DNA from: Atrichornis clamosus
Taxonomy: Eukaryota > Chordata > Aves > Passeriformes > Menuridae
Reading direction: 5' to 3'
Length of the DNA stretch: 64,000 bases
Assembly: GCA_013400975.1 (NCBI GenBank)
Contig: WBMZ01002679.1
Span: 186,001 to 250,000 of the forward strand
Part shown: positions 40,385 through 54,060 of the stretch, piece after piece
Numbering within the stretch: the first letter of the stretch is position 1
Layout of the letters: each line of letters opens with the position of its first letter
Notes under the pieces: model-generated
Databases searched by the model: none
What the model was told of the DNA's origin: nothing
Seen by the model: only the letters and a program-made list of their open reading frames with translations
Program-made: the position numbers and the translations under genes

Positions 40385-40949
40385 GCCAGAGGCAGCCCTC
40401 TTGCCCACTGACTAACACGGCGCTAATCTGATTTTAAGGAAACATTCAGCATTCATTCCTTTTGTCATTAGTAAAGGAAATGAGCTGGCCCATGCACAGT
40501 CTTTACAGCTGTTAGTGATGAGGCTGGCAGGATAATTCAGAATCAAGTCCCCTCTCCCCAAACCCCAGAGCAGTCTGGTGCATCTGTGCTCCAGAAACCC
40601 CTGCCCTAACCTGCACTGGAGTGGGGCAGAGTTGTCTCAGGTGATGAGTTACCCTTCCCCACCTCCTCTCCGAATTCCTGTCACGTAAAACCCGCCTCCA
40701 CAGACTCTTTCCCTGGCCCAAGTGCTCCTCAGGCTCCTGTCTCTTGTACATGGCTCTGCAACAAACAGAGGGACAGAAACTGCCTCTTGCCAAGGAAAAA
40801 ATCGCAAGAAGGAAGAGATTAATGTGGAACAGCTGCGCTGTGGATTTTTTGAATAATTTGCTGAAAATAAACTTTAATGGCAAATTAAGAACAGAGATTA
40901 ACTCTGCAGCTCTGTGTTCTCAGAGGGTAGCTCTCTTGCACAAAAGCAC

Positions 40950-41245
40950 ACGGCAGAGCTCGGCAGCAGGAGCAGCTCAACTGGCAGGGAGCTCAGCCCG
41001 GGAGCAAGGCAGGGATGGGCCGTGGGGCCGGGGCTGCCGCAGCGCGGCTGGCACGGAGCTGCTCGCCACAGGCTGCTCGGCTCTGGGCAGGCTTCTGCTT
41101 TTGGGAGCTCCACTCAGGCAGCTCTCTCGGGAAGAAAAGCAGGGTGACGGCCAAGTGGATCAGCCTGGCCGCTCCTCTCCCCTCCCCGGCGCTCCCAAGG
41201 AGGTACGAGAGGCTCTGGGCAGCGGTTGAACACCACTGCCCACGG
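40950..41245. promoter_or_regulatory. CpG-rich patch containing a G-quadruplex motif
   Basis: About 300 bp of G+C-rich sequence in which I count some 18 CpGs, while the flanks are CpG-poor and partly AT-rich. At 41012-41033 the plus strand has four G-runs (3, 3, 4 and 4) separated by loops of AT, CCGT and CC, which fits the standard G3-N1-7 quadruplex pattern. The overlapping open frames here on both strands are explained by low stop-codon density in GC-rich DNA. A promoter or enhancer role is inference; I see no TATA box and no convincing donor site for a first exon. Confidence 0.4.
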
Positions 41246-44200
41246 CAGGGGGGTCACTGCTTCTGCCCAGAGAGTCTTCACCCTCCTGGATGGATCTGTT
41301 TTGCCCTGTTGCATTCACCAGTTCAGAGGCCCAGATGAACCAGCACCAGACCTTTCAGGTCTCTGCAGCAATTTTGGTTGCCAGCACAGGTGCTGTGGAG
41401 AGCTCACAAGAAGCAGGCAGCCTGCACCCCACCGGCCTGTCTGAAGGCGTTTTCTGAGCTCACCAAGAACTCAGGTTCTTCAGCTTGCACCTCCCCAAAT
41501 ACTCAGCCTGCTTTCCAGTCCTACAGCAGGTCTTACCCCCTTTCCCAGCAATGGGGCACCAGGAGGGTGGGTTCGGTGGTGTCACAGCCCCTTCCTGTAA
41601 GCAGTGGGGTACAAGGTAAGGCACGCTCTGCCCAGCTCGTGGCATGCCTACTACCTCCAGCAATGCCTATTTCTAGGACCACACGTCGTTCAGTTTGCCC
41701 AGAAAACACCTTCCTGCTGGAGCCCCCAATTTTGAACACAGATGTGCCGATGCAGAGCGTGTCAGCTGTCCCTGCTCCCCGCTGGTGCACCTTCCACAGG
41801 GCTGGTGCCTCCCCCGGGAGTGCTTGGGCTCCTGTTCCTGGCTGGGAGGCTCTCCCTGAGAGAGGGAGGTTTCCCTGCTGCACTCCTGTGATCTGTGAAT
41901 TAAACACCTTGGCTCCATCATCAGCTTCTCCCGTAATGACTGGGCACTGACAGGGAGAGGGATGAAAACACCACGCCATTCCTCCTCTTCTGAAAGGATA
42001 AAGGCCAATAAAAGATGGATGTTGGCAGGCTGGCATGAATTCCCACAAAGCCTGATGTTCTGAAAAGTCCCAGCTTTGCCAACATGCCTGACTGCTTCAT
42101 GGACTTTGAATAACATGACCCCAAACACGACAGAAACTACTTGTGCCTGCAGAAATGATGTCAATTCATTTTGTGCTTGATTCAGCCAGCTCTGATCACT
42201 GGTTTTGCTTCAGTTGAGAAAAGGCATTAATCTGCCTAATTTTTCTCTCTGTGATTCAGATCAGACAATCCATTGACTAAATGTGATTGATAAATGAATT
42301 AATTGCACAACATTCATTCCTGACACTAGTTCAGAACACACAAACTGAAAATAAGTCACTACAAACCTCTATATGTGGAAGATAAATTATGGATCTTTCG
42401 GGATATTTTAGAGTCCAGCACCAGTGGAGGAATGAAAGATTGTTTAACCTTGTCCAGCCCAATTCTTCCTTATCTTGCACCCTCAGCAGCCGTAAGAGAT
42501 CACCAGCATGGCATGACCAAACACAAGGATCTATTTGGGTGGATATATTGCATCTGGCAAAAGAATTTCCCCCGTATTGCTTCACCCTTTTCTGATTTGT
42601 GCTCTTACTCCAACAAGCACAAGAAGTCCTTTTTATCTTTTATGTCCTTTTGAAACAATAATATCCAATCAGCAAGTAAGATGAAAGCATTTTCAGTACT
42701 AAACTTTTGTCAGTTTTTATGTTTGCTTTCTTGTTGAAAGAAAAAAATTGAAGAATTGCACAGCATATGACAGAAAAGACCATGGCTTGCAAGAGGTGGT
42801 GGTGGAAGTTCCCAGCACAACCAGAAGCAGATCCAGACTCACAAAAAAAATGACACTTGCTCCTTTACCAACCCACACAGACACATGGGGCAGGTTGCCT
42901 CTGAAATACACCCCTGATTGATGGAAAATTGTTTCTTAAAACTGATGAACCCCATGTCAGGAAACACTGGGCACATTCAGTTCCTTCCAAACACGAAAAC
43001 ATTTACTAGGTGCTCTATAAGCTTTATCACAGTATTTCCTACAAGTTTTATGCACGCAATCAAAGTGTCTGCATCAATATCTGCACATTTTAAACACCTC
43101 CATAAAGCAGAGTAATGACCTTCACACAAAAAAAGTTAATAAAGGCCAATAATATTCAAGTTTTACATCAGCGAGGCACAAGTATTAAGCATATGCAAAT
43201 TACACTGATAAATCTGGAAGGAGCATGTGGCATCCAGCACCTTTCATAGTCACTGGAGATACCGGGACAAGAGACAGCACCAGGAAAGACTGGTGGCCAG
43301 TCCTGCCAGACAAGACATGGGGTAGACAAACATCTTGAGTGGGGAAGCTAAATGCAAAGGTGTCCATCCACGTCCCTTGTTTAGAAATGAAAGGGACAAA
43401 GCAGCGATTCAAATGCCACTTAATCTTTTCTACTTCAACAGCAAAACAAAAGTCCTTTCCCAGGATGGGTTAAAAACCCTCTAAAAGCACATGATTAGGA
43501 AATGCATTTAATGAACCAGTGGGTCTGACTGGCCCCTCTGTGCAGGCCCTTGCGAGCTGAGAGATGGAGCCGTGAGCAGTCAGAGGGTACAGAAAGGACG
43601 TCATGGGAGGAGAGCGTGGCACACACAGCTGCTCTCGGCAGTGCTGCCTCTGGCTCACTGCATGTTCCCTTCCCACTGCCGGCCCACGCCATCCGTCACC
43701 GGGGGGAAGCCCAGCAAAGTGCTCCTTTCTTCTATCTGAGAGCGATCATGTAAAGACGTGCAGGTAATCCCACAGCTCCTCCACAAAAAATGGTTTCATA
43801 TATGACTTATTCCCTGGCTGTCTGCCACTACCCAGCAAAAGACCTGTATGCTCACGCCTTCATCCCTTTAATACACTGGGCATCTAACAGCAAAATGTTG
43901 GCTCTTTTCCTCTGCTCTGCACTGCAACCTCATCAACAGAGCAACAAGATCTACTTCGTTGGTAAGTATTGAGGAAGCAAAATCAAAAAACCACTGTCTT
44001 TGCATTATTATTCCCTTCATCATCCCTGCTCCCTCTCCTATGCTCCAAGGATACATAACCTCAGGGGTTATCCATGCTGCAAGTCTGGCCCTATAGTTAC
44101 ATTTCAAAACAAAGTTACTCATCAAGTTGAAGTCTGCTTCCTATGATGCTGATCTTCCTTTCATATTGCAAAATAGTACAAATAAATGAGAGCACCTTTT

Positions 44201-47200
44201 TTCCCCCACAGATTTTCTTTTTCCATCTAGGCTGTATAATTTTAACCTCCAAACTAGGTCAGCTTGGAGAAGGAGCATTTAATCTGTTACAGTGATTAAC
44301 AAAGCTGTTATATTGTTAAAGATTGCATGTGAAGTGTTTACCAAAATATCATACACTTTGTGTAAATGGTTCCTAGATGGTGTTAAGAAAAACATTCAGA
44401 ATGCAGAGGAAGACGAAAGAAAAGAGCCTGACAGAAGCCCCTCAGTCTGAAGCTCTGACATTTTGGGCATCTTATCACTTCCTGGGATTTGAAATAGTGT
44501 TACCCATCCATTAAGCAATTCAGCACACACAAATCAGTGATGGGTCAAGGGTGAGGAAAGCCTGTGGACTGCAGGATTAAATACAGCATGTCTCATATCT
44601 TCTGTTGCTAACTTTTATCTTACCAAAATTAATCAGGAAATGTAGCATACAGCCCTTTAATAAAATTGGAAGCAAAACCCTCTTCTCCCTCCCTCTCTTC
44701 TTAGCATTTGTGCTGCCTGAGGATACAACCCTCAGGGTGAGCAGTTTTGGGGGGGTGTGTGAACAACTGGCATCTTTGTTTTGGCTATAGAGCAATAAGC
44801 CTCAAGCATAAGACGCTGGTTAGAGGCATTGAAGGAGGCCTGGGATCCTGGCCAGGGCAGGAGGCTTCCCACCAGAGGAGCCCCACCCATCACTGTAATT
44901 TTTCTTTGGTATCACTTCATTTTGGTTTGGCAGCCCTTGCTTTGTGGGCTTTTGTACTTTTTTTTTACTCAAAAGTGGCCTTCCCTATCCCACCTGTGGT
45001 CCTGAAGGGCCAGGTACAGACACAGATGTTGGATGTTGTCCCTGCCTGCAGCCCTGGGGAGCTGCCCTGGACCAGAGCACACACCTGTTGTCTGCATCCT
45101 TGATTGAGTTCTGGTGATGGAAAAGCATTTTATTACCCTTTTATTGCCTTTCATAGGAGTCTCAGCAAGGGAAATGAGCATTCCTATGAAAAGCTCCTCT
45201 ATGGTGCCCAAGTCAGGCAAATGCTGCTGCAGACACCCACCTACCTATGCTGCAGTATTCACTGCCTTGTCTCAATGCTCTTCTGGCTCTCCTCTTTGCC
45301 TCAGCGTGGCTGATAGGATGGAATAAGTGTGCTGGGAAGAGCCTGGAGCTCAGCCTGGCTTCCTGTGAAACACGCGCCGCCCTCGACTTCCACGGGAAAA
45401 GGAGCTGACCTTTAAATCTCATGTTGCATTGGGCTTGGAATAACTCAGAGCTCTCTCTGCACGAAGATTTTCAAGAATATTAGTCATATACAACAATTCA
45501 TGGAGGTTCTGTGTTAGTTCACTGCTTTCTTATTTCCCCAAACCCCCAGCAAATAATGTCTTCCACATCTGGAGGTGTCTGGAGTACAGACGCTCTTCAG
45601 GTGCTGTGCTGATTTCTTGCCAGGAAGTGGGGGATGTTTTACACCTTCCAGTGAGGGATTTTGTTACCTTTGTGGAGATGTTCTGCAAAAGCTTCAGCTC
45701 CTTTCAGGACTAAAATTAAGCCTCTTGCATTGTGCGTTTAATTAACTTTTATTTGCTTGACATTTCATTTTTATTATTTTTAAGCAGTCTGCAGTTCTTG
45801 GCATTAAAAGCACATGTAAACTAATTCGACTGATAGACTATCTTCACAAAAGGCTTTTTTTTTTTTCTATCATCACACCACTAGGAATATTTTTCTGACA
45901 AAAGAAAGTGGCTGCAAAAATTCACCTTGATTACCTCAGTACAACTGACACTTTGCAAGGCAATAACAAGGGGACAAAGTACCTGCTGAGAACATGTGGA
46001 CACTAAATCAGACAATGCTTCTGGTTGAGCTCCTTCAGGCACCACTGAGGGAGAGGAGGGGCTGCAGAATATTTTTATTGGAAAGAAAGCATTTATCTCT
46101 TCAGTGGTTTAAAGCCTGATTTTAACCTGGTTCCCTAAGGACTGAAGAAGAAAAAAATCTCTGCACTCCTCCACTTGGTTACTTCTCCTCCCTTCCTTCC
46201 CATTTTGGGCATGTTTTGGAAAGGACCTGGTGTCTCTGAGATGTGAGGACTCTTCTGCCTGAGTGTTCACACAGGAGCAGGAACAGGAGCCCGTCCTCTC
46301 TGTGGAAAGGGAGCAGGGAGCAAGGACGTTCATCCTCCTCACCCAGGCCTCGTGCAAGAGGAAACCTTTCACTGCACCAACACCCTCTGCAGTGGTCCCA
46401 TCAGCTTCTGGCCCAAGGGTGGGAGACCCAAACAAAATAAAACAAAAAAAATTTAATCAACACGAAGGGTAAGCCCAAGGGGAGCACAAAATCCTCTGCT
46501 TTGATTATAAACACAAACATACCCAAGCAGCAGATGAAGATTTTAGGAGGACTGTTGCCTATCATCTAAAAAATTGAATCATTTAATATACTGAGCATTA
46601 CCAAGACACCAGCTTGCTGAAGTGCCCTCATGAGAGTCAAGAAAAAATACTACTTTTTGCATTTACAGATCATCTCAACCCACAATGTCCTCACTATCCA
46701 TTTCAAAGCACTCATAATTCAGAAAGGAAAGAAAACCTGGCACTTACTGCATATGAAATATGTTTACAGTGGCACAGTTGGTATATTGATTACATTACTT
46801 CCTTTTAAATATTTTAACACAGTCTTTGGCTAATGGAGTATTTAATTAAAGAGAAATAAACATTAGTTTTCAATTTATGATTAAGGAATGCCCTTACAGG
46901 ATGGGCTGCAGGATATGCTCCTCACTGTCTTTGCAGATTTATCACTTGTACCAGACATGGAGGATATAAATAACATCAGATTTAGACTGGTGGCTCCCAG
47001 TAAGTCTTCAACACTTCATAATATTCTCCTGAAAAAATCAGTGTTTTCTGAAATCCTAGTCCTGAATCTCTGGCAGCATCTTCTCAGCAGAAATCAAAAA
47101 TTGCTGGGAGATATGCAGTGGGGGTACAGTTGTCATTATTTAGCCTTACAGACAACACAGTCTATTTGGCAGATAATAAATTCAACATGTTGGTTTTGAG

Positions 47201-47430
47201 AATAGAAAATAATGTTTAATAAGCGTCAGGTTTGTAAACACACATTCTATTCCTTTTTTCAAATTAATTTTTTGCTTCCGTTTCCTACAATCTGATGGAT
47301 TCAAAGTAAAAAATTCAAATTTGCTAGTTCTACCCCCTTACAGAAAAAATGGTATTTCAATTTGCGTGGATGTGGAAAAGAACTATTCGAAGAGTCACGG
47401 CAAAGGGGCTCTCTGGAGCCCTTCCTGCCA
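41246..47430. other. Non-coding stretch, no gene recognised
   Basis: No gene is supported. The frames at 41378-41950 (plus), 41533-42048 (minus) and 41673-42164 (minus) cover the same GC-rich bases in conflicting registers. A T12 run lies at 45855-45866. Short G-runs occur near 44.75 kb. 46.6-47.3 kb is AT-rich. I found no classifiable repeat in this interval. Confidence 0.55.
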
Positions 47431-47520
47431 ACACCTCCCTAATTTCTTCCTCATATCTAATCTAAACCCACCATCCTTCAGCCTGAAGCCTTTCCCCCTT
47501 GCTCTGTCTCCAGCCACACC
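47431..47520 (-). mobile_element. Truncated CR1 LINE fragment
   Basis: Read on the plus strand, the run from CACCTCCCTAATTTCTTCC through TCATATCTAATCTAAACCCA and CCTTCAGCCTGAAGCC to TTTCCCCCTTGCTCTGTCTC follows the reverse complement of the CR1 3' untranslated region as I know it from bird genomes. The element therefore lies on the minus strand. Only about 90 bp is recognisable; the edges fade into unique sequence. CR1 copies are typically 5'-truncated and inactive, as this one is. Recognition is from memory of the family, not from an alignment. Confidence 0.65.
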
Positions 47521-50217
47521 CCTGTGGCAACCTCTGGGGTTGTTCACCGGAGGATGGGAGCCGGAACCTCTCCCAGGGCACCCTTAAGCTTTGGGCCTGC
47601 TACTCAGCAGTGCCACCGTCACAATTTGAGGGCTGGCACTTGTCCCACGAGTCACGCTGTGACATTTCCACTGCATTTTGAGACACGGCTTTCCACCCAG
47701 CTGCCCTCTGCGTGGCCCAGGTGTCTGCAGGAAACCTGGAGCTCTGTGCCCGCAGTTCAAAGCACTCTGCTTCTTGTGCAGCACCTTGCAATGGTCACCA
47801 TTGGTTTTCAAAACTTGCAGTGCGGCGTTAACCAGGAGTTGCTCTTTCTAAGGGATTTCTCCTGGCTGTTTTTCTTCTCCTTCTCTTTATCCTTCTCCCC
47901 TCAGACAGATCTTTGGGAGAGAGTGCCTCAGCACAGAATTACTTTGTTTGGGTGCCAAATCCTCATCGCAGCGGGGTGTAGTCAGGAGGCTTGCATCCCT
48001 CTGCCAGAAAAACTCTGCTTTTCAGTAGCTCTCAACCCCCAGCATCCCTCTGGCAGCCAAAGGCAGGAAAGAGCAAGCTTATTCCCAACCCAAAGCACTT
48101 ATTTTTTTCTCCCTCCTCTGCAGGCTTCGTCTCCACCAGACACATCCCAGCTCACAGGCACTACTCTGGTCCAGGTCTCTCCCCAGAGAGTGTTCACACA
48201 ACTGGCCTCCAATTTGCCTCTCTGGCTCCAAATGTAGCTTTTAAAATCAAAAGGAAGGCCAAGGCATGGATGGAGAAGGAGCAACCCAACCCTCAATGTG
48301 AGCGAGCCCAGCCAGCCTGCCCAGTTCTCAGCTCCCTACTGGGGGACACAGCTCCCCGCACCCTGCTGGCTCACAGCCCTGCTTCAGAGCAGATTAGGAA
48401 TCCAGAAACAGAAGAGACTTTTTATTTGCTGCTTCTCTGGAGACCTCTTGAGCTGCTCTCTGAGCAGCTCTCATTTAAGAGCTGGCATGGCAGCCATTCG
48501 ATTGCTTTTTAAGTAATCAGTGGTGGAAGCAATTTTAGAAAAAGAATGTAATTCTCATAGAACAGCTTCTGCCTGGGCAAATGGTGCTGTCAGCAGTGGA
48601 ACAAAGAAAAATGGGAAAAGAAAACTCTGCCTCCTGAGTGGGATGGGAACAGCAAAGGCTGTACCAGTGCCCCACGGCTTGTGATCTCCCAGGGACCACA
48701 GCTGTGCCCGCAGGGCAAGTGAGCTACCCCGAGCCATGGAGGTGGCATCTCATCCAACAAACACCACTGAATGTCCCACAAGTCCTTCCTGTCTCAGAAA
48801 GCAAGCAGATTATTTGCCTTTCTTTTCAGCCTTTCTCTCTTTCTTTCTTGACATTTCTTTCCTGATTTTCCTTCCCCAGCAAGGAAGCAAAACCTTGAGT
48901 TTTTGATCAATGTGTCAGGTCAGAGGGTTTTAACCCTTGCACCATGGATCATTTTCAACGACGTTGATAACTCAGATACCCTGGGGAATGCCTGGGTTGC
49001 AGAGCCCCTCTGGCTCCCTCTGAAGAACTTCTCTTGGGAATGGGAATGGCCCACGGCAATCCAACACTGTTTTTTCTCTAGTTGCACTTTCTTTCATGCT
49101 TTGAGACAAACAAAATGTTTGTGTGTTTTCTTTTGCACCCCTCTCACTTTCACACCCTTCTCATTCATTTGCCACGTGCTGCTGGCAGAGAGTCCAGCAG
49201 AGCAGTTTGCTGGTGGATAAGGTCTGGGATGCAGTAAATAGACAGGATTTTAGATTATTAAATTCTTGGGGGATTAAAGGGGGTTATATACATAGAGTTA
49301 TCCACTGTACTCATTCTTTCTTCTTATTTTTAATGAATACCTGTACAAATGTTGAAAGACAAGGAAAAGTAGAGGAAGAAATGGAAAACTGCAGGTATCC
49401 ATGGCACAAGAAGGGACTGTGCCATGCACTGCTGGGCAGAGAAGCAACAGCAACAGCAGCATGAAGCCCAGAGAGCTCCTCCACTGGGATCCCCCAATCC
49501 ACGCCTCAAACTGCCCCAAGAGCCACTACCTGCAGAGCTGGAGGGGCACTGCAAACCTTCTGAAAGGTTTGAATCTGGCTGCTGCAGCTATTTTCTTCTA
49601 GAAACAATGCAAAGAGAGTTTTAATCCACACATCCACCTGGGAACAGAGCAGAAAAGAAAAATTTCCCCTGAAGAATATACATTAATGTCCCAAGGACTG
49701 ACCTCCTGCACTTGCCAGAGACTCACTGATTAAGTAGCCTGGAGCTATTTTCCTTTGTTTTCCTTATTTTCTGCTTTAATGACAGAAATCTCTGAAGAAC
49801 AGAAGGTGAAGGGAGTCTGGCTCTGGTAGAACACTGATGTGCAGCAGCCCCACTCTATTCCTTCCTTAAGTTCATTCCTGTCCCACCACCGCTTGACAGC
49901 TTCTAGCTATTACTAATTTCAGCAGGTGACAGAGGACAGACCCTTCCTCCTCAGTCCAAGAGCCTGACTTTTAAAAAGGTGTGTAATGAGCGGAGAAAAT
50001 ACCTCAACACATCACATACAGCTCTGAGCCAGGCTGTGGTGGAAGAGAGCTCTGCCAATGGCAGCTTCTCCTAACAAACTTTTGTAGTGATCTATTTGCA
50101 GGAAAAATATACCAAGCCCCAGGAAAGCACTAAAACTGCTTTAGTCACTGAGCCTCAAACATTTACAAAACCCACATTTACAAGGTTAACAGCTGTGAGA
50201 AACAGAGCGTGCTGTAC
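47521..50217. other. Non-coding stretch with pyrimidine tracts, no gene recognised
   Basis: The longest open frame of the window, 47524-48237 on the plus strand (237 codons), starts next to the CR1 fragment and contains no recognisable domain. A second frame of 173 codons overlaps its end in another register, and two minus-strand frames lie beneath it. A strong pyrimidine tract ends in CAG at about 47904 and another at about 48123, so splice-acceptor-like sequences are present but without persuasive coding sequence. A further pyrimidine-rich run spans about 48816-48880. Confidence 0.5.
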
Positions 50218-50319
50218 CTTAGCACAGACAACAATGCCCCGCTCATGAAGCCCCACAATGAAAACCAGTATGCAATTCCCCATTCCGAAGGGATTTGGAG
50301 ACCATACTCTGCAGAATAG
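50218..50319 (-). other. Possible 102-bp exon with a membrane-like segment, unproven
   Basis: On the minus strand this segment is preceded by a T-rich tract ending in CCCTAG and followed by GTACAG after AAG, so it has both splice-site shapes. Its length is a multiple of three with the same codon phase (2) at both ends, so inclusion or skipping would keep frame. The open frame reads YSAEYGLQIPSEW and then a hydrophobic stretch, GIAYWFSLWGFMSGALLSVL, long enough for one membrane span. I do not recognise the protein and found no partner exon on this strand nearby. With a frame this short, chance is a real alternative. Confidence 0.2.
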
Positions 50320-53300
50320 CTAGGGAAAAAAATAATATAAGACCCTTTCTTTCCCCTTGAAATGCATGGAAATCTGATGGCACCTGGATCCATCCAGCGA
50401 CAGCAGCCACGTGAACCCCCTGGAGACACAAGCCTGCAGTGACCAGGCTTTGGACACTCTTAGTATGTTTTGCTTGTGGAGATCTTCCCCCCCATCCCCA
50501 GGGCCCTGAATTTAGCAGACAGACTCCTAAAACCGCACTGGAGAATTGGAGCTAGCATAGCATTTCCTCCCCCAGATGCCTCTGGGAACAAGGAGTCCTT
50601 TGGCAGGGAGTTTGAGAGGGGCTTTGCCTCTGCTTAGTGCTCTCATTAAGCTTATCAGTGAGTCCAGGAAAGATCTGGTGTTTGCTTCAATTCCTCCCTT
50701 AGCACGCCTGGAGCCATGGGGGTTGGCAGCTCACACCAGGTTTGCACCAGGCTCTGTCAAGCTCTACTAGTGGTGGAATTAAAAAAAAAAAAATACACTT
50801 GCTTCTATCTGCCATATTTCTCTGCTGGCAAAATACATAGCAGAGATGCACAGTGCCAGCATGAATTCCATTTGCTAACTGAGCCTATTCTGCTCACTGA
50901 AACTGCTTTGAAACTGTGTTTGTGTTTTGGTACAGTGGCCAAATTTCTCAGCACAGACAAAGCTGGATTCCCGGCTGCCAGCACTGCTGGGGCAGGGGTT
51001 GGGCTCTGGCTCTGCAGACCTTGGGGCAGCCTGGGAGCCTCTCCCTCTCCTGCCTCTTGCACCACTCCTCTGTCCCCCAGCTTCCCTGCTCATTCCAGTG
51101 GGGACAACTGGCCTCGGATGAGTCAATTCAAAAGAAGATTTTTCACACTGAGTATTTTCACCCTGCAGTTTATATCAGCTAAATGCTGCCTTTCCTGCAA
51201 TTTTGAAGACTAAAATATTACCCAGCAAAAACCAAACATGACTCTCTGTTTAATACAATCCAGACACATTATCTTTCTAAGGAAGGCTCCAAAGTGAAGG
51301 TGTATTTTAGTTATAGCAGCAAGGACAGGTTTAATCAGTGTTGAACAATTGAGTTTCTCCCCTAACCCTTGATTAATGAGCATGAAATACCATCTACCTC
51401 ATAACGACTCCCAAACACTCAAGTATGCTAAACAGCCTTTAGATTCTTGAGAGTGTGTGTGAAGCTTCAGCTGAATCCAATTTGTCCCATCAGCAACTGG
51501 ACTTATTCTGCATTTGTCACTGGCATTACATTTGGCATTACACTTCTCTGAACCATAATGAGGTGACACTGAATTATAGAACTCTTTATACTGTGCTAAT
51601 ACTGTGATCATTCAGGTGTTTTCAATCTGTTAGGGCAGTTACCCTATACGTCTACCCAGACGATAAGGCAGGAGTGCTTACAAGGAATTTTGACTGGGGA
51701 AATTTAATCACAATTTAAGCCAGAAAGGGCTCTCCTGCACCTCCCCTGCAGGCAGTCAGGAGGATGCCCTCTGAGGGACTTGCTAAAACTTCTCAAATAA
51801 ATCTCAGCTATCAGTGGGAGCAAGACAGGCCTATGGAAAACAGCTTTTGTCCAGAGGCACTGAGGTCTACTGAAGCCATGCACTCTGAGGGTGACTGAAG
51901 ACACCTTCCTGGAAAACTGAGGATCCAGTGGCTTCCTGAAGGTGTGGGGTGAAGCCTTGCTAAACCACACAGGTGGATGCCCTGACCAAAACAGCAACTG
52001 CATCCTCCCACCTTCCTCCCCACTTTTTTCACCCTCTGGGCTTGTAGCAGCCTCAAGTGCTCACCCCTGCTCTGGTCTTCAACCTGTGACCTCCCTTTTC
52101 CTGGCACACAAGAAAGGTCAGGTATTTGGCTTGGATCACACAGCCAAAACATCCTACCTACCAACACAAATGCAAGATTTCTCCATTGCAGTTGCAGTCT
52201 GGGCTAACCACGAAAGGGCTCTTGGCAAATTTCTGTCTCCTCATGTGCTGTGCTGCACATCAAAGGTGGATGCAGGTGAGTGGTTCCATTTTTAACATTT
52301 GTGCCAAGAAGGAAATCTGTGCTGTCTTCTTACTGAGAGGAGAATGCAAATATTCATGATAAAGCCTGAACAGAAAGAACTACTAAATATTTTAATCAAC
52401 TCAGTCATCATATGAAACAGAAGTAATTTTCCCCTCTCAGGGCCACATGGATGGGTGCACACTTGCTATCTGATGTAGCAGCAATCATTTATTTAGACTG
52501 CTTTAGCTTAACAGCTAAAATTCAGTTCTTTGACTTTCTGTGCTTAGGAAAGAAATTGATATACATTTTTTAAACCTTGAAATAGATAGAAGCTAGTAAA
52601 AGCCACAAAGACGGGAGAAAAAAAGGAGCATTCAGTACAAATCAGCCTAGGGTAATCCAGAATAGGTTTAAGACTGTTTTCCCTCATATTGCCTATTTCC
52701 TTCTGAACAGTTTTTGACTGTCTTGTTGTGCACCTTTCACCCTGTGGGCTTTTTGTTTCTCCAGCGTTCCCTTGCCTGCAGGATTAAACATCAGCCTCTC
52801 CCACAGTCCTTGTCCCACTGCAACTCAGGGAATGCTGTTCTTTACCACCTCAGGTATTTTCCTCTATAAATAAAAACACTGGAGCTGCTTCCCTAGCTTT
52901 TTCACAGCTCTTTCCTAGCTTTCTTTAAGCTGTGCATGTATATTCTAAAAGTTACTGTGTGCACACAAACAGTGTCAGCTCTCCTCTAAAAGCTTTAATC
53001 TTTCTGTTAATCTGACTTGAGGGGTTTTGTTCTCATCTGCCTTTCTATTCCCCATCCATTGTCAAATAAAGGAAAAGAGCAAGCAGGAACCTGCCACCCA
53101 TTAAATGATCTTGACAGCAAAGCACCTGAAAACAGACAGCCAGTCCAAATGCAAACTGCAGGACACATCATTTTCATCATCTTTCAGGCAAGCCAAATTT
53201 GATTCTTAATGGTAAATCTTTAATATTAAATCTGTGAAACTAGTTAAGCAGTAAATGAGTGAGGGATAGCAGAGGTAACAGGGAAAAAATGTATTTTCAG

Positions 53301-54060
53301 ATAGGAGACAAAAAATGACATAAAATATCCCCTAACTTTGGGCTGCTTTCAGAGCTGGTGTGTACAGTGAAGCCACCTCAGCCCAACTACTGCCCTGCTG
53401 CCCCCCCAAATCCAGTGACACCCCATAACATTGCAGAAATTGTTGGCATCACCTCTCCCCAGTGCAAGGCACTGCGTTGCATGTTTAACTGGCTGCTCAC
53501 CTCTGGAAACACCAACATGGAAAATGAGCTGCTTATCTAAAAAGAGGGCTTCCCTTCCATCTTAAAGACACACACCAGACTTTATGTTTTACTTAGATGG
53601 TCAAAAATTTCACAGCACAATCACAGCTGCTGACAGCTTGAAATGAGCTTAGAGAGCCATGGACAATGAGCAGTCATACATTCATTACCAGGTTCATGAT
53701 TTGTCAAATGACCTTTTAAAAAAAAAATTACCTCTTTATTAGTGAATTCAAGTACAAATGAAAAATTGCCATTATCAAAATTGCCAATCAAACAAACTGA
53801 AAGTTCAAACATTGCAGGCTGCACTTAGAATAACAGAAACTGGATTTTTATACCTCAGTTTAGGCAAGTGCTCTGCACGAATATTTTTCTGCACAAAGAG
53901 CATACAACCTTTCAGCATCTTGTGTGGCTGAAGGGAGGAAGAATGAGGATGCTATGGGATTTATTCTAATTGCATTCACCCAGAGCTAATGTATGTCTTA
54001 CTATTGTCACAAATTCAAATTTGTAGTATTATAATATGGATTGCAATAATAACTTAGACT
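50320..54060. other. Non-coding stretch, no gene recognised
   Basis: No gene is supported. C-runs at 50487-50506 give a potential quadruplex on the minus strand. An A13 run lies at 50781-50793 without a recognisable retrocopy before it. The plus-strand frame at 50716-51213 passes through GC-rich sequence and overlaps two other plus-strand registers. GGCATTACA is repeated at a short offset near 51.53 kb. 52.3-53.3 kb is AT-rich and empty. Confidence 0.55.

Noticed and set aside
41378..42164. Long plus- and minus-strand frames of 163-190 codons
   Set aside because: They conflict with each other over the same GC-rich bases and none has a motif or splice support.
47524..48237. Longest open frame in the window, 237 codons on the plus strand
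   Set aside because: It begins beside a CR1 fragment, overlaps another long frame in a different register, has no recognisable domain, and sits in low-stop-density sequence where one such frame is expected by chance.
50781..50793. A13 run as the tail of a processed retrocopy
   Set aside because: No retrocopy-like open frame or flanking target-site duplication was seen; an ordinary homopolymer explains it.
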